Origin: Candidatus Poribacteria bacterium | GTDB taxonomy: Bacteria; Poribacteria; WGA-4E; WGA-3G | Assembly: GCA_009845545.1 (NCBI GenBank) | Contig: VXZK01000070.1 | Span: 1 to 36,127 of the forward strand | Length of the DNA stretch: 36,127 nucleotides | Direction: 5' to 3' | Part shown: piece after piece, positions 23,864 to 32,665 of the stretch | Layout of the letters: each line of letters opens with the position of its first letter | How positions within the stretch are numbered: the first letter of the stretch is position 1 | Translations under genes and position numbers: made by a program | The notes under the pieces: model-generated | Told to the model about the DNA's origin: nothing | Seen by the model: the letters and a program-made list of their open reading frames with translations, nothing else | The model's database searches: none

Positions 23864-24466
23864 CTAACATAAAACATCAAGATAGCGTCTCGCCTGTTCA
23901 CCTGCATTTGCCGGAGACATAACGCCTGACATGACAGCCACCCCGAAAGCACCAGCAGCCAAGCATTCATCAACCCGATCCGGTGTAATCCCACCTAATG
24001 CGAAAATCGGCAGTTTAACACTCTCAACCATCTCTGCCAGGTGTTCTACGCCAACAACGGGACCGTATCCCGGTTTGCTTGCTGTCCGATAGATAGGACT
24101 ATAGGTTACGAAATCGGCACCTTCCGCATCTCGTTTTCGTGCTGTGTCAAGGCTATGTACCGAGCAACCCACATAGAGGTTGTCCTTTGTTTGTGCTTTT
24201 ATCGTCTTTACCGATTCTGTATTCGCTGGCAGATGAACCCCTGCTGCACCGACTTCGCGCGCAACGCGCGTGCTTGTGTTGATGAAAAGTTTCGCCGTAT
24301 AATTTCGACACAACTCAGCGATCGGTTGTGCCAATTGAATCAACTCGGTATCGTCTAAGTCCTTCTCACGCAATTGGATGGCGGTGACGCCGGCATCTAA
24401 CAACCCCGAAACGACATCGGCTAACGGGGTGGGGGCGCATCGGTGTCTGTCGGTAATGGCATACAA
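23864..24466 (-). CDS. thiE: Thiamine phosphate synthase ThiE
   Basis: A 200-residue TIM barrel that joins HMP pyrophosphate and thiazole phosphate into thiamine phosphate. Motifs: LYAITDR at the start, QLREKDLDD (about 31-39), [40 protein letters not shown] and [10 protein letters not shown]. The start is uncertain: TTG at 24466 is the codon before YAITD and has no Shine-Dalgarno sequence. The frame is open upstream with only ATT codons (24478, 24487), near an AAGGA at 24490-24494. Family members usually have several residues before LYAITD, so a non-ATG start a little upstream is plausible. It is first of a thiE-thiD pair. No TPP riboswitch is visible upstream. Confidence 0.9.
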   Translation of the reverse strand: MYAITDRHRCAPTPLADVVSGLLDAGVTAIQLREKDLDDTELIQLAQPIAELCRNYTAKLFINTSTRVAREVGAAGVHLPANTESVKTIKAQTKDNLYVGCSVHSLDTARKRDAEGADFVTYSPIYRTASKPGYGPVVGVEHLAEMVESVKLPIFALGGITPDRVDECLAAGAFGVAVMSGVMSPANAGEQARRYLDVLC

Positions 24467-24503
24467 CTTAAAATCAATTTTTTTAATTTTCCTTGCGGTT
24501 AAG

Positions 24504-24674
24504 AAAGTTGAAAGTATTCTAAAGTTTCAAAATGCCTAAAGTTAACGCCCGTTTGATAATGAATGATGTGCCTTCAATAATAGGACTTTCTCCGAAGGTC
24601 CACCTTGCGCTACAATATGCTTTTATCAAACTCACGTTAAAGTTATGAAACACCAAAAGCCCTCTTTCAACTTT
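24504..24674. repeat. Nested imperfect inverted repeat between thiE and rsmB
   Basis: Three nested stems share one centre near 24590. AAAGTTGAAAG (24504-24514) pairs with CTTTCAACTTT (24664-24674). TTAACG-3 nt-GTTTGATAA (24542-24559) pairs with TTATCAAAC-3 nt-CGTTAA (24623-24640). GGACTTTC (24583-24590) pairs with GAAGGTCC (24594-24601) around a TCC loop. No ORF is inside. It lies in the leader of thiE and downstream of rsmB. No T-run follows any stem, so it is not a typical terminator. Confidence 0.55.
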
Positions 24675-24721
24675 AGCTCACTTTACTCTCACTGTGAGGT
24701 ATTTAGCACACTTCACAACTT

Positions 24722-26098
24722 CTAAATTTCTTTTCGGAGGCGAGCAGCAAACGCGCCATCAACGCCGTGTTCATGTGGGAATGTCTGGACGAAGCCTTGT
24801 GGTGTTATTACATTTGGTGGAATATCGGGCAGAAAATCTTTAGCATTTTCCACTGTCCACATCGGAAAATCTGCCAAAAACCGCTGGATAACCTTCTCAT
24901 TTTCGATGGGTTCTACGCTACAAGTACTGTAAACGAGGATACCTCCCGGTTCGATATGTCGTGCTGCGTTTTTTAACAGGCTATATTGTATCTCGCTGAG
25001 GGCGCGAAGCTGTTCAAGCGTTTTATTCCATCGGATGTCAGGATGCCGCCGTAATGTCCCGAACCCTGAACACGGCGCGTCAATTAGCACAGCATCCGCA
25101 GTTTTCATAAAACTGAGGTTGGCTTTTGTCGCGTCCAACACTCGTGTTTTAACGTTACATGCCCCGACACGTCGGCAGTTTTTTTGTAACAAGGCGACTT
25201 TTTCAGCTGATACATCAACGGCAATAATACTTCCAGCATTGCCCATGAGATGCGCGAGATGCGTTGTTTTACCGCCCGGTGCAGCGCATAAGTCTACGAC
25301 GCATTCCGCATTCTCCGGTGAGAGCAGACGCGCCACTAACATCGCGCTCTCATCTTGAGCATAGATGTCTTCTCGGTTGAGGATGTCCTTCAATGTCCCT
25401 TCATCCGCATCATCAAAAGCGGTGATCGCGCGGTTTTCAAGGACCACCCCATCGGGTGCCATTTTGGAGACGGTTGCAGCGATGCCGCTCGCTGCTAACG
25501 ATTGGCAAACTTCTTCACGTTTTGTCAGGAGGGTATTCACGCGGAGCGCAAGCGGTGCGATCTGGTTACTGGCGCGACAGAACGCCAACGTCCACGAAAC
25601 GCCGCGCGTCTGAAGCCACTGTTTTACCAACCACGTCGGGTAGGACCACGAAAGTGCTATATGCTCTATGGGGTTCGCATCAAGTCGTGGATAAGCGAGC
25701 GCGGCACCTTCGCGTTGCACGGAGCGGAGGACTGCATTGATAAATCCCGCGGTTTTCCGCCCTCTGTTGCGTCGCAAATGGGAAGTCGCGAGTTGGACGG
25801 TTTCAAAAATAGAGGCGTGTGCGGGTATACCATCCAGGTGTAGCAGCTGAAACGCGCCGAGTCGCAGGATATTGCGATGGCGCGCGTCTAACTGAAATCG
25901 TGGATTGATAAACTGATCCAGCACCCAATCCAGCTGTTTCTGCCAACGGATAACGCCGTAGACGAGCCCATTAATGAAACGGCGTTCGCGTCCTTCAACA
26001 GCGTGCCGTCCGAATGCGCTGTCAACGACAGATGCGATTGATGTACTGCTGTGTGAGAGGGTTAGTAAGCATTCCAAGGCGACTTCGCGGGCGTTCAT
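24722..26098 (-). CDS. rsmB: 16S rRNA m5C967 methyltransferase RsmB
   Basis: A 458-residue SAM-dependent enzyme that methylates C967 of 16S rRNA. An N-terminal NusB-like RNA-binding domain (about 1-140) is followed by a Rossmann methyltransferase domain. Motifs: the SAM site CAAPGGKT (271-278), DAPCSGFG (340-347, Cys343), and YSTCS (390-394, Cys393, the expected nucleophile). Length is close to that of E. coli RsmB (429). The ATG at 26098 has no clear Shine-Dalgarno sequence. It follows rpsT on the same strand with a 126-bp gap that contains a GCCTGC/GCAGGC hairpin (about 26167-26188) but no terminator T-run for that strand. Confidence 0.92.
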   Translation of the reverse strand: MNAREVALECLLTLSHSSTSIASVVDSAFGRHAVEGRERRFINGLVYGVIRWQKQLDWVLDQFINPRFQLDARHRNILRLGAFQLLHLDGIPAHASIFETVQLATSHLRRNRGRKTAGFINAVLRSVQREGAALAYPRLDANPIEHIALSWSYPTWLVKQWLQTRGVSWTLAFCRASNQIAPLALRVNTLLTKREEVCQSLAASGIAATVSKMAPDGVVLENRAITAFDDADEGTLKDILNREDIYAQDESAMLVARLLSPENAECVVDLCAAPGGKTTHLAHLMGNAGSIIAVDVSAEKVALLQKNCRRVGACNVKTRVLDATKANLSFMKTADAVLIDAPCSGFGTLRRHPDIRWNKTLEQLRALSEIQYSLLKNAARHIEPGGILVYSTCSVEPIENEKVIQRFLADFPMWTVENAKDFLPDIPPNVITPQGFVQTFPHEHGVDGAFAARLRKEI

Positions 26099-26224
26099 AT
26101 TTTTTTAACTTTCGCAAGGCGTGTAATAACACAAAACTTTTAAGAGCAGCCCTCGCTTCCGAGTCGCCTGCTGCCGCTGTTGCAGGCTTGTTATCCTTTT
26201 CGATTTTTAAATAGCAAGCCGAAA

Positions 26225-26497
26225 TTACGCTGCTGCCGCGGTGAGCGTATGCAACTTACGGGTGAGCCGAGACTTCTGACGATTTGCTGTCCCTTTTTTG
26301 ATAACACCTTTACTTGCAGCTCTATCCAAGAGGCTTACTACGGTTTTGCACAACTCTTGTGCCTGATCAACGTTGCCTTCCTCAAGTGCGGTTTCTGTCT
26401 GTTTGAGCACTGTTCGTAGTGTTGCTTTGCGGTGGCGGTTGCGTATCTGCTTCGCTTTATCCGCACGTGCATGTTTCTTTGCAGATTGTCGATGCAA
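26225..26497 (-). CDS. rpsT: 30S ribosomal protein S20
   Basis: A 90-residue basic protein that binds the 16S rRNA 5' domain. Features are SAKKHARADKAKQIRNRHRK near the start, a helical centre, and KGVIKKGTANRQKSRLTRKL near the end, typical of S20. Translation starts at TTG (26497) with AAGGAG 8 nt upstream; no ATG is available. E. coli rpsT also uses TTG, where the weak start supports autoregulation. A good promoter lies about 80 bp upstream. Confidence 0.92.
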   Translation of the reverse strand: MHRQSAKKHARADKAKQIRNRHRKATLRTVLKQTETALEEGNVDQAQELCKTVVSLLDRAASKGVIKKGTANRQKSRLTRKLHTLTAAAA

Positions 26498-26573
26498 AAT
26501 TCTTACTCCTTTTTGAGAACTTGTCCGTTCAATAGTTGAAGTGTTGAATATCTTTTTTCAATAGGTGTACTTA

Positions 26574-26602
26574 ATGATACCACAAAATATCGGTTTTGTC
26601 TA
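26574..26602 (-). promoter_or_regulatory. rpsT promoter
   Basis: On the minus strand TAGACA (26602-26597) and TATCAT (26579-26574) are 17 nt apart, each matching 5 of 6 consensus bases. A TGG precedes the -10 (extended -10). Confidence 0.6.
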
Positions 26603-26656
26603 TATTTTTTCGCAATCAGTAGTTTCGGACATAAGGGTAGGACTTACGCATTTCGT

Positions 26657-26690
26657 CTTAAAGTCCCTCTGATAAGGGGGATTTAGGAGG
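26657..26690 (+). repeat. Dispersed repeat copy (CCTCTGATAAGG type)
   Basis: CTTAAAGTCCCTCTGATAAG and a GGGGATTTAGGAGG tail. It matches 14698-14732 in opposite orientation. The tail creates a strong-looking GGAGG before an ATG at 26697, but the 41-codon frame there runs into the promoter of the next gene and is probably fortuitous. Confidence 0.6.
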
Positions 26691-26796
26691 TATTTTATGA
26701 AAAAGAGATACCCAAAACGGGTAAATCCAGAAACCATGATAACACGTTTTGAAGAAATATTCAAGTTTGTTGGTCTGAAAGGAAGATGTTTTCTAT

Positions 26797-26825
26797 TTGA
26801 TTTCTCCGTGAAAATGCGGTAGAAT
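26797..26825 (+). promoter_or_regulatory. Promoter of the secreted propeller-like gene
   Basis: TTGATT (26797-26802), 17-nt spacer, TAGAAT (26820-26825). The leader would be short, with GGAG at 26836-26839 and ATG at 26848. The spacer sequence GTGAAAATGCGG resembles GCGAAAATGG in the promoter at 33790. Confidence 0.5.
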
Positions 26826-26847
26826 ATACCTCAAAGGAGACTGTTTG

Positions 26848-28620
26848 ATGAAACTATTATCCCATCTACTAATTTTTGCGATTGGCATCGGACTTTATAC
26901 CGCTACAGCGGCACCCGCAGCCGTTATTGATACACCCCCGTGGCAACCCACCGGAAAATACATACACCCCGACATTAAAGAGAGTTCTGGCATCGTCGCG
27001 AGTCAGCAGTTTGAAGGCGTCTACTGGACACTCAACGACTCTGGCAATCCTGCGACACTTTACGCCACAAAATTGAACGGTGAACTCATCGAAGAAATAG
27101 CAGTAAAAGGTTCCGGCAACTTCGATTGGGAGGCACTCGGTATTGACGACAAAAATCAGCTCTGGATCGGTGAAATAGGTAATAACAGCAGACTGCGATT
27201 CGATCTGAAAGTGGTTGTTGTCGCAGAACCGGATCCATTCACCGAGACGGAGACGGAAGTCATCGCGAGTTATCCATATCAATACCCGAACGAAAATGTG
27301 GATGCGGAGGGGCTTTTTATTCTTGAAGGTGTCCCTTATATCGTCTCTAAAGAGAGAGAACGGGCGGTGCTTTATCGGTTTCCGACCCTGCAATCCGATA
27401 CAAAACAGGTATTAGAAAGGGTTGGTGAGTTTGCTGAGGCGAAGTTCGTGACGGGTGCAGGTGTGTCAGAAGATGGCACGCGGCTTGCTGTTTGTACTTA
27501 TGACGCGCTCTGGGTTTATCACAGCACTGCGGATGATTTAGCGAAAATGATTCAAAGCACACCGTGGCACTTACCACACAGTTTCTATGGGGAAACTGTC
27601 TGCTTCGATGGCTACAACCTCGTCTTGACAAACGAGGCACGGGACATTTACATGGTGCCACAATTTTGGTATGAGAAGGGATGGACATTACCGCCAAAGG
27701 ACACCCAATCCGCAATTGCCCTATTACCTAAAACGACGGCACACGGTGTAGCGGTTCAAGTGGAAAGTTACAGCACCGAGGGCATTGATATAGGTGGCAG
27801 TCATGTCGCTTTCACGCCGGAGGCTGTTGAGGAAACCGGTTCCTTAACCGTCCCGATTGAGGCTCCTTACAGGGATATTTATGAAATCCGTGCCGTTTTG
27901 ACACGCGGGCAGGAATATGGGCACGTTCAATTATCCGTCAACGGCACCACAGTCGGGACACCTTACGATTGCTATTCCCCTGAACCGATCGCTGGAACAC
28001 TGGTTTCATTCGGGACTGCCGCTTTGAATGCTGGTGAAAATCAGATAACACTCAGTATCGTTGGAAAGGCATCTGAAGCCACAGGTTCTAAAATCGGTAT
28101 TGACAGCTATCAGGTGTTAAACGCCTCCCCTTATGTCAAGCGTTACATGATTTTGGGACCGTTTCCCAAGACAGATATTGACACGATTGATGAACTATTA
28201 CAAACTGAAGGTCGATTGGATTTGGAAAAAACTTACACAGGCATTGATGGCAAAGCCGTCCACTGGCAGGAAGCGACCACCAGAGCAGATGGCTTTCTCA
28301 ATTTACGTAGAGACCTCGCCCCCAACCCAATGACTGTCGGGTACACGTTGGTGTATATCTACGCGCCGAAAGCGACCGATACCGTGATGTTGATCGGGAG
28401 CGATGATGAGTTCGCTGTTTGGTTAAACGGCACTGAAATCCATCGGAAAAGTATCAATGCTGGCGCAACGGCGGATGCAGATGTCGTGCCGTGTCAACTG
28501 AAAGCGGGATGGAACACGGTTTTGTGCCAAAAAGTTGACCTCGGCTGGTCTTGGGGTCTCTATTTGCGGTTCACGGATGCAGATGGGGTTCTCAGATATG
28601 CCATCCACCCTACAGAGTAA
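26848..28620 (+). CDS. Secreted protein with propeller-like and C-terminal beta-sandwich domains
   Basis: A 590-residue exported protein starting at the ATG at 26848 (GGAG 8 nt upstream; a TTG at 26845 is less likely). A signal peptide runs to about residue 22-25 (TATAAPAA). The first 320 residues contain SSGIVAS, YWTLNDSGN, DWEALGIDD and WIGEIGNN. This is the pattern of beta-propeller-like proteins seen in many environmental bacteria, often annotated as hypothetical. Residues about 325-450 form a sandwich-like region and about 455-590 another, with WLNGTEIHR and AGWNTVLCQK, resembling carbohydrate-binding or PA14-like modules of glycan-active enzymes. No catalytic signature is recognised, so a role in binding extracellular glycan is only inference. 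Confidence 0.7.
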   Translation: MKLLSHLLIFAIGIGLYTATAAPAAVIDTPPWQPTGKYIHPDIKESSGIVASQQFEGVYWTLNDSGNPATLYATKLNGELIEEIAVKGSGNFDWEALGIDDKNQLWIGEIGNNSRLRFDLKVVVVAEPDPFTETETEVIASYPYQYPNENVDAEGLFILEGVPYIVSKERERAVLYRFPTLQSDTKQVLERVGEFAEAKFVTGAGVSEDGTRLAVCTYDALWVYHSTADDLAKMIQSTPWHLPHSFYGETVCFDGYNLVLTNEARDIYMVPQFWYEKGWTLPPKDTQSAIALLPKTTAHGVAVQVESYSTEGIDIGGSHVAFTPEAVEETGSLTVPIEAPYRDIYEIRAVLTRGQEYGHVQLSVNGTTVGTPYDCYSPEPIAGTLVSFGTAALNAGENQITLSIVGKASEATGSKIGIDSYQVLNASPYVKRYMILGPFPKTDIDTIDELLQTEGRLDLEKTYTGIDGKAVHWQEATTRADGFLNLRRDLAPNPMTVGYTLVYIYAPKATDTVMLIGSDDEFAVWLNGTEIHRKSINAGATADADVVPCQLKAGWNTVLCQKVDLGWSWGLYLRFTDADGVLRYAIHPTE

Positions 28621-28685
28621 AGACCGAACCAGGGTATTGAAACGCTGAATCCTTTTTACAAACTGGATGGTACTCGGTCTTTTCT
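28620..28685 (+). terminator. Possible terminator after the propeller-like gene
   Basis: AAGACCGA (28620-28627) pairs with TCGGTCTT (28674-28681), with further pairing inside (ACCA/TGGT), and is followed by TTCTG. The loop is long and the T-run is poor. Confidence 0.3.
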
Positions 28686-28847
28686 GCGCTACCCAACCTA
28701 CGTTCCATCAAATTGCCCTACCGATAACCCTGCTTGTACCCATTCCCATCAATTCAACGTTAAATGAATAGGTAAATATATCATCAAGCTTTAAACAGTG
28801 CAAATAGACACATCATTATGGTTGAAAACAGCAGTGGGGTGTATTCG

Positions 28848-30821
28848 ATGCAATTCAATTTTCTTAGACGTAGCAGGCAAAATCTGCTGCAAATCGGACG
28901 AAAGATCGTTTTAGTTGGGGTAATTCTGACAGTCGTCTCTGTTAGTGCAGGTGCTTCAAGCATAGCACACCGGGATATTTTTGTCGGCGCGAGTGCACGC
29001 GCAGTCGGTATGGGGAGTGCTTTTACCGCCGGGCCCTCCGCAAACAACGGTTTCCTCTGGAACCCGTCTTCATTAGGATTTATGGACGGTGCGGAAGTGA
29101 ACATGAGTGGGATGCCGGTTTCAGGGAGCGCATCAAGTAGTGAGCAGGCATTCTCTGTCGCCGCGAATCCCAACACACTTGGTATAACAGATAGAAATTT
29201 CGGGAATCTCTCCTTCGCGACATGGCTTGACGGTTGGGGTAGCAACGTCACTGAATCTACACAGATCGTGCTTTTCGGATATGGACTTGCGTTCGGACAA
29301 AACGCGTCAGCAGGTGCGAACCTACGCTACTATCAGAACAATACACCTATCAGGACAAACTTTCTATGGAGCGTAGATTTGGGGATGCAGTTCGCCTACC
29401 CATTAGAAAAATGGGGTGATACGTTGCGGGTCGGTCTCAACTTCTCGGAATTAAGCAACGGTATTCGGGAGGATGGCGTACTTCTTGAGAGTATACCCTT
29501 AGCTGCACGTTTCGGTACAACGTACGAATTAGGTAAGGACACACTCTTTTCTGCCGATTTTGCTGTCCGCGGGGAGAACGACATCAATTGGGGAGAACGT
29601 CTCCGATTTCATGTCGGTGCGGAACGCTGGCTCATCAATGGACACTTCGGGGTCCGCGTCGGTTATACCACTTTAACCGCTTATGATACATTCTGGAGTG
29701 GCGAATTGGCACGAGGTTTCAGTTTCCGAAATTCGACCGGTCAACTCGATTATGCTTATGTGACCGGCAGTGAATTAGAGCAAGAAGTCCACTGGATCTC
29801 CGCGACCTTACACTGGGGTCGGAGTGATACCAAACCTGCAGCTACCGTCATACCCCCTGAGGTCGTTAAAACCGAGGAAGCTCCAGAGGCACCGATTCTA
29901 ATGCCAGCGGTCCTCACCCCTGCTGTAGCACCTGAGATAACCGCAGTAGAATTGCAGCTTTCAGCGCACACAATTTCACCCAATAATGATGGTGTTGCCG
30001 ATCATACGACCTTCCGCTTTGGCCTCCAAGAAACCGGCGATTCGCAACAGGTCGCAAGTCGTACCTTGAAATGGCAACTGAACATCCGTGATGAATATAC
30101 CGAAAGTATTTGGGAAAAATCTGGGACAGGTGTACCGGCAGCGGGTATCGTCTGGGACGGTATTGCGAATACCGGTAGTTTGGTGCCTGACGGTAATTAC
30201 GAGGTGCAGCTGCATCTTCTTGACGCACAAGGGAAACCGCACTTAAAAGATAGCGAGAAACTTGCAGTAGACCTCATTCCTACGACATTAGAGCTCTTTG
30301 GGAACACACCGACAACGGTCGGCGTGAAAACGTGGGATATGAGTCCGATCGCACATTGGAAACTTGAACTCTTCGATACTGCGAACACACTCGTTGAACA
30401 GTTAGAAGGGGAAGGCTCACCCCCTGCCGAGATCGCTTTTAGCAAGGTGCAAACGCAGCCAACCGCAACTTACACCTGTAAGCTGCATGTGCAGGACATT
30501 GCCGGTAATCAGAGCACACAACAAGCGGAACTACAACTCGGTGCAGACACTCAACCGACAGCAGGACAGACAACGCCAACAGCCAAACTGACACTGATGG
30601 TCGGTTCTTTTGCGCAACCCAGTAACGCCGAAATGATGGCTGAGAATTTGGGCTGGATGTATCCAGATGAAAAGGTGCAGATATACACGGCTGTTGTTGA
30701 CGCGAGAACATTGCATCGGGTAACGATTGGCGAGTTTAGTGCGCGATCAGAAGCAACGGATCTCAAACAACACATCCAAGAAACACAAGGGATTGAACCG
30801 ATATTGATTACGCTTCAATAA
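28848..30821 (+). CDS. PorV/PorQ-like outer-membrane barrel fused to FlgD-like and SPOR domains
   Basis: A 657-residue protein from the ATG at 28848, which has GGGGTG 6 nt upstream and begins just before a signal peptide (cleavage near SAGA-SS, about residue 36). An ATG at 28818 would add 10 residues and cannot be excluded. Residues about 40-330 are a PorV/PorQ-type (UPF0164) barrel with FVGASARAVGMGSAFTAG and NGFLWNPSSLG. After a Pro-rich linker comes a FlgD-like Ig domain (about 360-480) with ISPNNDGVADHTTF and PDGNYEVQL, then a C-terminal SPOR domain (about 580-657, LMVGSFAQPSNAEMMAENL). SPOR binds denuded peptidoglycan glycan strands, so the protein could tether the outer membrane to the wall. 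Confidence 0.8.
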   Translation: MQFNFLRRSRQNLLQIGRKIVLVGVILTVVSVSAGASSIAHRDIFVGASARAVGMGSAFTAGPSANNGFLWNPSSLGFMDGAEVNMSGMPVSGSASSSEQAFSVAANPNTLGITDRNFGNLSFATWLDGWGSNVTESTQIVLFGYGLAFGQNASAGANLRYYQNNTPIRTNFLWSVDLGMQFAYPLEKWGDTLRVGLNFSELSNGIREDGVLLESIPLAARFGTTYELGKDTLFSADFAVRGENDINWGERLRFHVGAERWLINGHFGVRVGYTTLTAYDTFWSGELARGFSFRNSTGQLDYAYVTGSELEQEVHWISATLHWGRSDTKPAATVIPPEVVKTEEAPEAPILMPAVLTPAVAPEITAVELQLSAHTISPNNDGVADHTTFRFGLQETGDSQQVASRTLKWQLNIRDEYTESIWEKSGTGVPAAGIVWDGIANTGSLVPDGNYEVQLHLLDAQGKPHLKDSEKLAVDLIPTTLELFGNTPTTVGVKTWDMSPIAHWKLELFDTANTLVEQLEGEGSPPAEIAFSKVQTQPTATYTCKLHVQDIAGNQSTQQAELQLGADTQPTAGQTTPTAKLTLMVGSFAQPSNAEMMAENLGWMYPDEKVQIYTAVVDARTLHRVTIGEFSARSEATDLKQHIQETQGIEPILITLQ

Positions 30822-30839
30822 GTTAACTATCTGGGAAGT

Positions 30840-31001
30840 TCATGTTGTGGGCAGAGTAGAGATAGGGCGGTCTCTTCCATCACGAAAATTCCATAATTCC
30901 TCATTAATAACGCCTTCGCCCAAGCAAGGTTTTAGTGACTTCCCAATGCTCTGAACATCATTTAGTTCCAACGCTTTGGTCAGATCGAACCGTGCCTGCA
31001 T
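30840..31001 (-). CDS. Small hypothetical protein or gene fragment
   Basis: A 53-codon frame starting MQARFDLTKALELND and ending in TGA. Amino-acid composition looks protein-like (amphipathic start, ELWNFRDGRDRPI near the end). The ATG has no Shine-Dalgarno sequence. The frame is open five codons further upstream (ASWV), so this may be the end of a broken gene. I do not recognise a family. It lies in a decayed region with REP-like repeats. Confidence 0.3.
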   Translation of the reverse strand: MQARFDLTKALELNDVQSIGKSLKPCLGEGVINEELWNFRDGRDRPISTLPTT

Positions 31002-31057
31002 AACCCAACTTGCTATCTAACGAGTTTTCTACATTCAAGCGAGACGGCAGGCACCTT

Positions 31058-31131
31058 CCGCACTCCAGCGGAGTGTTATGTCTATAGAAAACCGCTCATC
31101 CAAATACCCGCACTCCAGCGGAGTGCTATGT
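31058..31131. repeat. Pair of REP-like palindromes
   Basis: CACTCC-AGC-GGAGTG occurs at 31061-31075 and 31111-31125, both within CCGCACTCCAGCGGAGTG followed by T/CTATGT. The copies point the same way, 50 bp apart. They can each form a 6-bp hairpin with an AGC loop, like REP sequences of other bacteria. No transposase is nearby. Confidence 0.7.
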
Positions 31132-31154
31132 GGATAAAAAGATAACAACTTAGG

Positions 31155-31313
31155 TCAAAGTTGAGGAAGCCGGACAGCACCATTCGGTAAAATCTCAAAC
31201 TCACCCGTCTTTACCAGTTTGTTCAACAGTAGACGTAGATGTTTAGTTATAGTTTTTCCGGCAGCTTTGTAACCAAAAAACTTGAGAGTTTTCGGTTTAA
31301 TAATGATTTTGCA
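31155..31313 (-). pseudogene. Coding-like fragment without a start
   Basis: A 52-codon open frame between two stops on the minus strand, without ATG. It reads as protein: KTLKFFGYKAAGKTITKHL, then LLNKLVKTGEFEILP and AVRLPQL at the end. The pattern of a basic helix followed by a short beta hairpin suggests a winged-helix tail, but no family is recognised. It may be the C-terminal remnant of a lost gene, decayed like the fragment at 30840-31001. Confidence 0.3.
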
Positions 31314-31468
31314 TCATTTCCAAAACGCGAGTCCCTGACGGCCTACGTTCTTAATCCTAAAATGGCATATATCATCACTTAGCCGAAAACCCTCCTTAAA
31401 AAGATATGAACGAAAGTTCATTCTATCAATCCCTTTAGTCTTGATGGTTCAAGACCCCCTGCTCAAAT
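31314..31468. other. Gap upstream of the fragment and downstream of the dehydratase gene
   Basis: I see no gene, clear promoter or terminator in this stretch. Confidence 0.4.
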
Positions 31469-32656
31469 CTACCAATCACCCCTCCGATTATCCCAGAGAT
31501 GTGCCTTGACGACCTCTTCGTTGAGTTCAGTCCCCCATCCCGGACGCGTCGGGGTTTTCATGTAGCCGTCCACAATGTCTGGCACATGCGTCGTCAAGTC
31601 GTCCTTCCATGGAACATCATCAATATCAATCTCCATGATCCGCACATTAGGCAAGACAGCACAGAGACTCGCGCTCATATAGGTTGCGAGGTGACTGTAG
31701 TAGTTATGCGGTGCAACATTGAGCTGGAACACATCCGCCAAGTCTCCAATTTTCTTTGAAGGCGCGAATCCGTTCCACGGTACATCTATCATGAAGACAT
31801 CGGCAGCACGGCATTCAAAATAGGGTAAATATTCGCGCATGTAATAGAGATTTTCGCCGGTGCATATCTTCGTCGTCGTAGAATCCTTGATTTGACGGAG
31901 CGCCTCATGATCATACATATCAATCTCCAACCATAGCATGTCGAACGGTTCAAGCACCTTGGCGATACGCATGCACGCCTCCGGTTTGAAATTGAAGTTC
32001 AGATCAAGATTAATACCGACATCAGGCCCAACCGCCTCTCTAAAGGTGCCGATTAAGGTTTCAATGTGTCGCAGGAGCTGAGGTGTTACATTTCCGTCAG
32101 TGCTCCCGGTTCCGTTACTGAAGCCAGGGAAATAGACGGAAGCAGGGTCGCCGGGAATAACAATGTTAGTTTTAAGAGCGGTGAACCCCTTCTCAACAAC
32201 TTCTCGCCCCAACGCAGCGATGTCATCCATCGCTCTTAAAGGTGGCACCCCAATGAGTTCATAGTTGCGGGCACGAGAGGAACCGCAGTGTGACCAGTAG
32301 ACACGCACATTATCGCGTGTCGGTCCACCGAACAGTTCCACAACGGAGATTCCCAACGCTTTCGCCTTAATATCCACCAACGCGCACTCAATACCAGCGA
32401 TGCCCTTCGCAGCGATGCCGCCAGGACTCTGTCGAGACCCGCGAATCATATCCCAAAACCGCATCTCATAAGCACGCGGATCGCGTCCGATAAGCAGCGG
32501 CGTAAGGTCTTTGATAGTCCCCGCTACTCCGTTAGGGTTCCTACCATCGCTACATTCGCCGTAGCCGGTGACCCCTTCATCGGTTTCCACCTTCACAAAA
32601 ATCCAAGGCCGCCATCCCGCGTCCACAACAAAGGTTTCAATGTTTGTAATTTTCAT
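31469..32656 (-). CDS. Enolase superfamily (mandelate racemase/muconate lactonizing) dehydratase-like protein
   Basis: A 395-residue enzyme with the N-terminal capping domain (about 1-125) and a TIM barrel. Likely Mg ligands are D218 (INLDLN), E244 (WLEID) and E268 (TGENLY). H317 (APHNYYS) fits the catalytic His of acid-sugar dehydratases. The KxK motif of the MLE group is K162-T-N here, so a sugar-acid dehydratase (galactonate/mandelate racemase-like) is more likely than a racemase or cycloisomerase. The ATG has GGGGA 7 nt upstream. The gene begins 9 nt after a Gfo/Idh/MocA oxidoreductase on the same strand, implying a catabolic pair for a sugar or uronate. Substrate unknown. Confidence 0.85.
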   Translation of the reverse strand: MKITNIETFVVDAGWRPWIFVKVETDEGVTGYGECSDGRNPNGVAGTIKDLTPLLIGRDPRAYEMRFWDMIRGSRQSPGGIAAKGIAGIECALVDIKAKALGISVVELFGGPTRDNVRVYWSHCGSSRARNYELIGVPPLRAMDDIAALGREVVEKGFTALKTNIVIPGDPASVYFPGFSNGTGSTDGNVTPQLLRHIETLIGTFREAVGPDVGINLDLNFNFKPEACMRIAKVLEPFDMLWLEIDMYDHEALRQIKDSTTTKICTGENLYYMREYLPYFECRAADVFMIDVPWNGFAPSKKIGDLADVFQLNVAPHNYYSHLATYMSASLCAVLPNVRIMEIDIDDVPWKDDLTTHVPDIVDGYMKTPTRPGWGTELNEEVVKAHLWDNRRGDW

Positions 32657-32665
32657 GTTATTCCC

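Noticed and set aside
23854..23994. N-terminal extension of thiD
   Set aside because: It overlaps thiE, is not family-like, and the ATG at 23853 has its own ribosome-binding site.
24467..24721. TPP riboswitch upstream of thiE
   Set aside because: The conserved CUGAGA and ACCUGAU-type blocks of the THI box are not found on the minus strand.
26697..26822. A 41-codon frame (starts MKKRYPKRVNPETM) with a strong GGAGG upstream
   Set aside because: The GGAGG is part of a dispersed repeat and the frame runs through the promoter of the gene at 26848. No family is recognised.
31058..31131. CRISPR array
   Set aside because: Only two palindromic repeats of about 24 bp with one short spacer and no cas genes; REP-like repeats explain it better.
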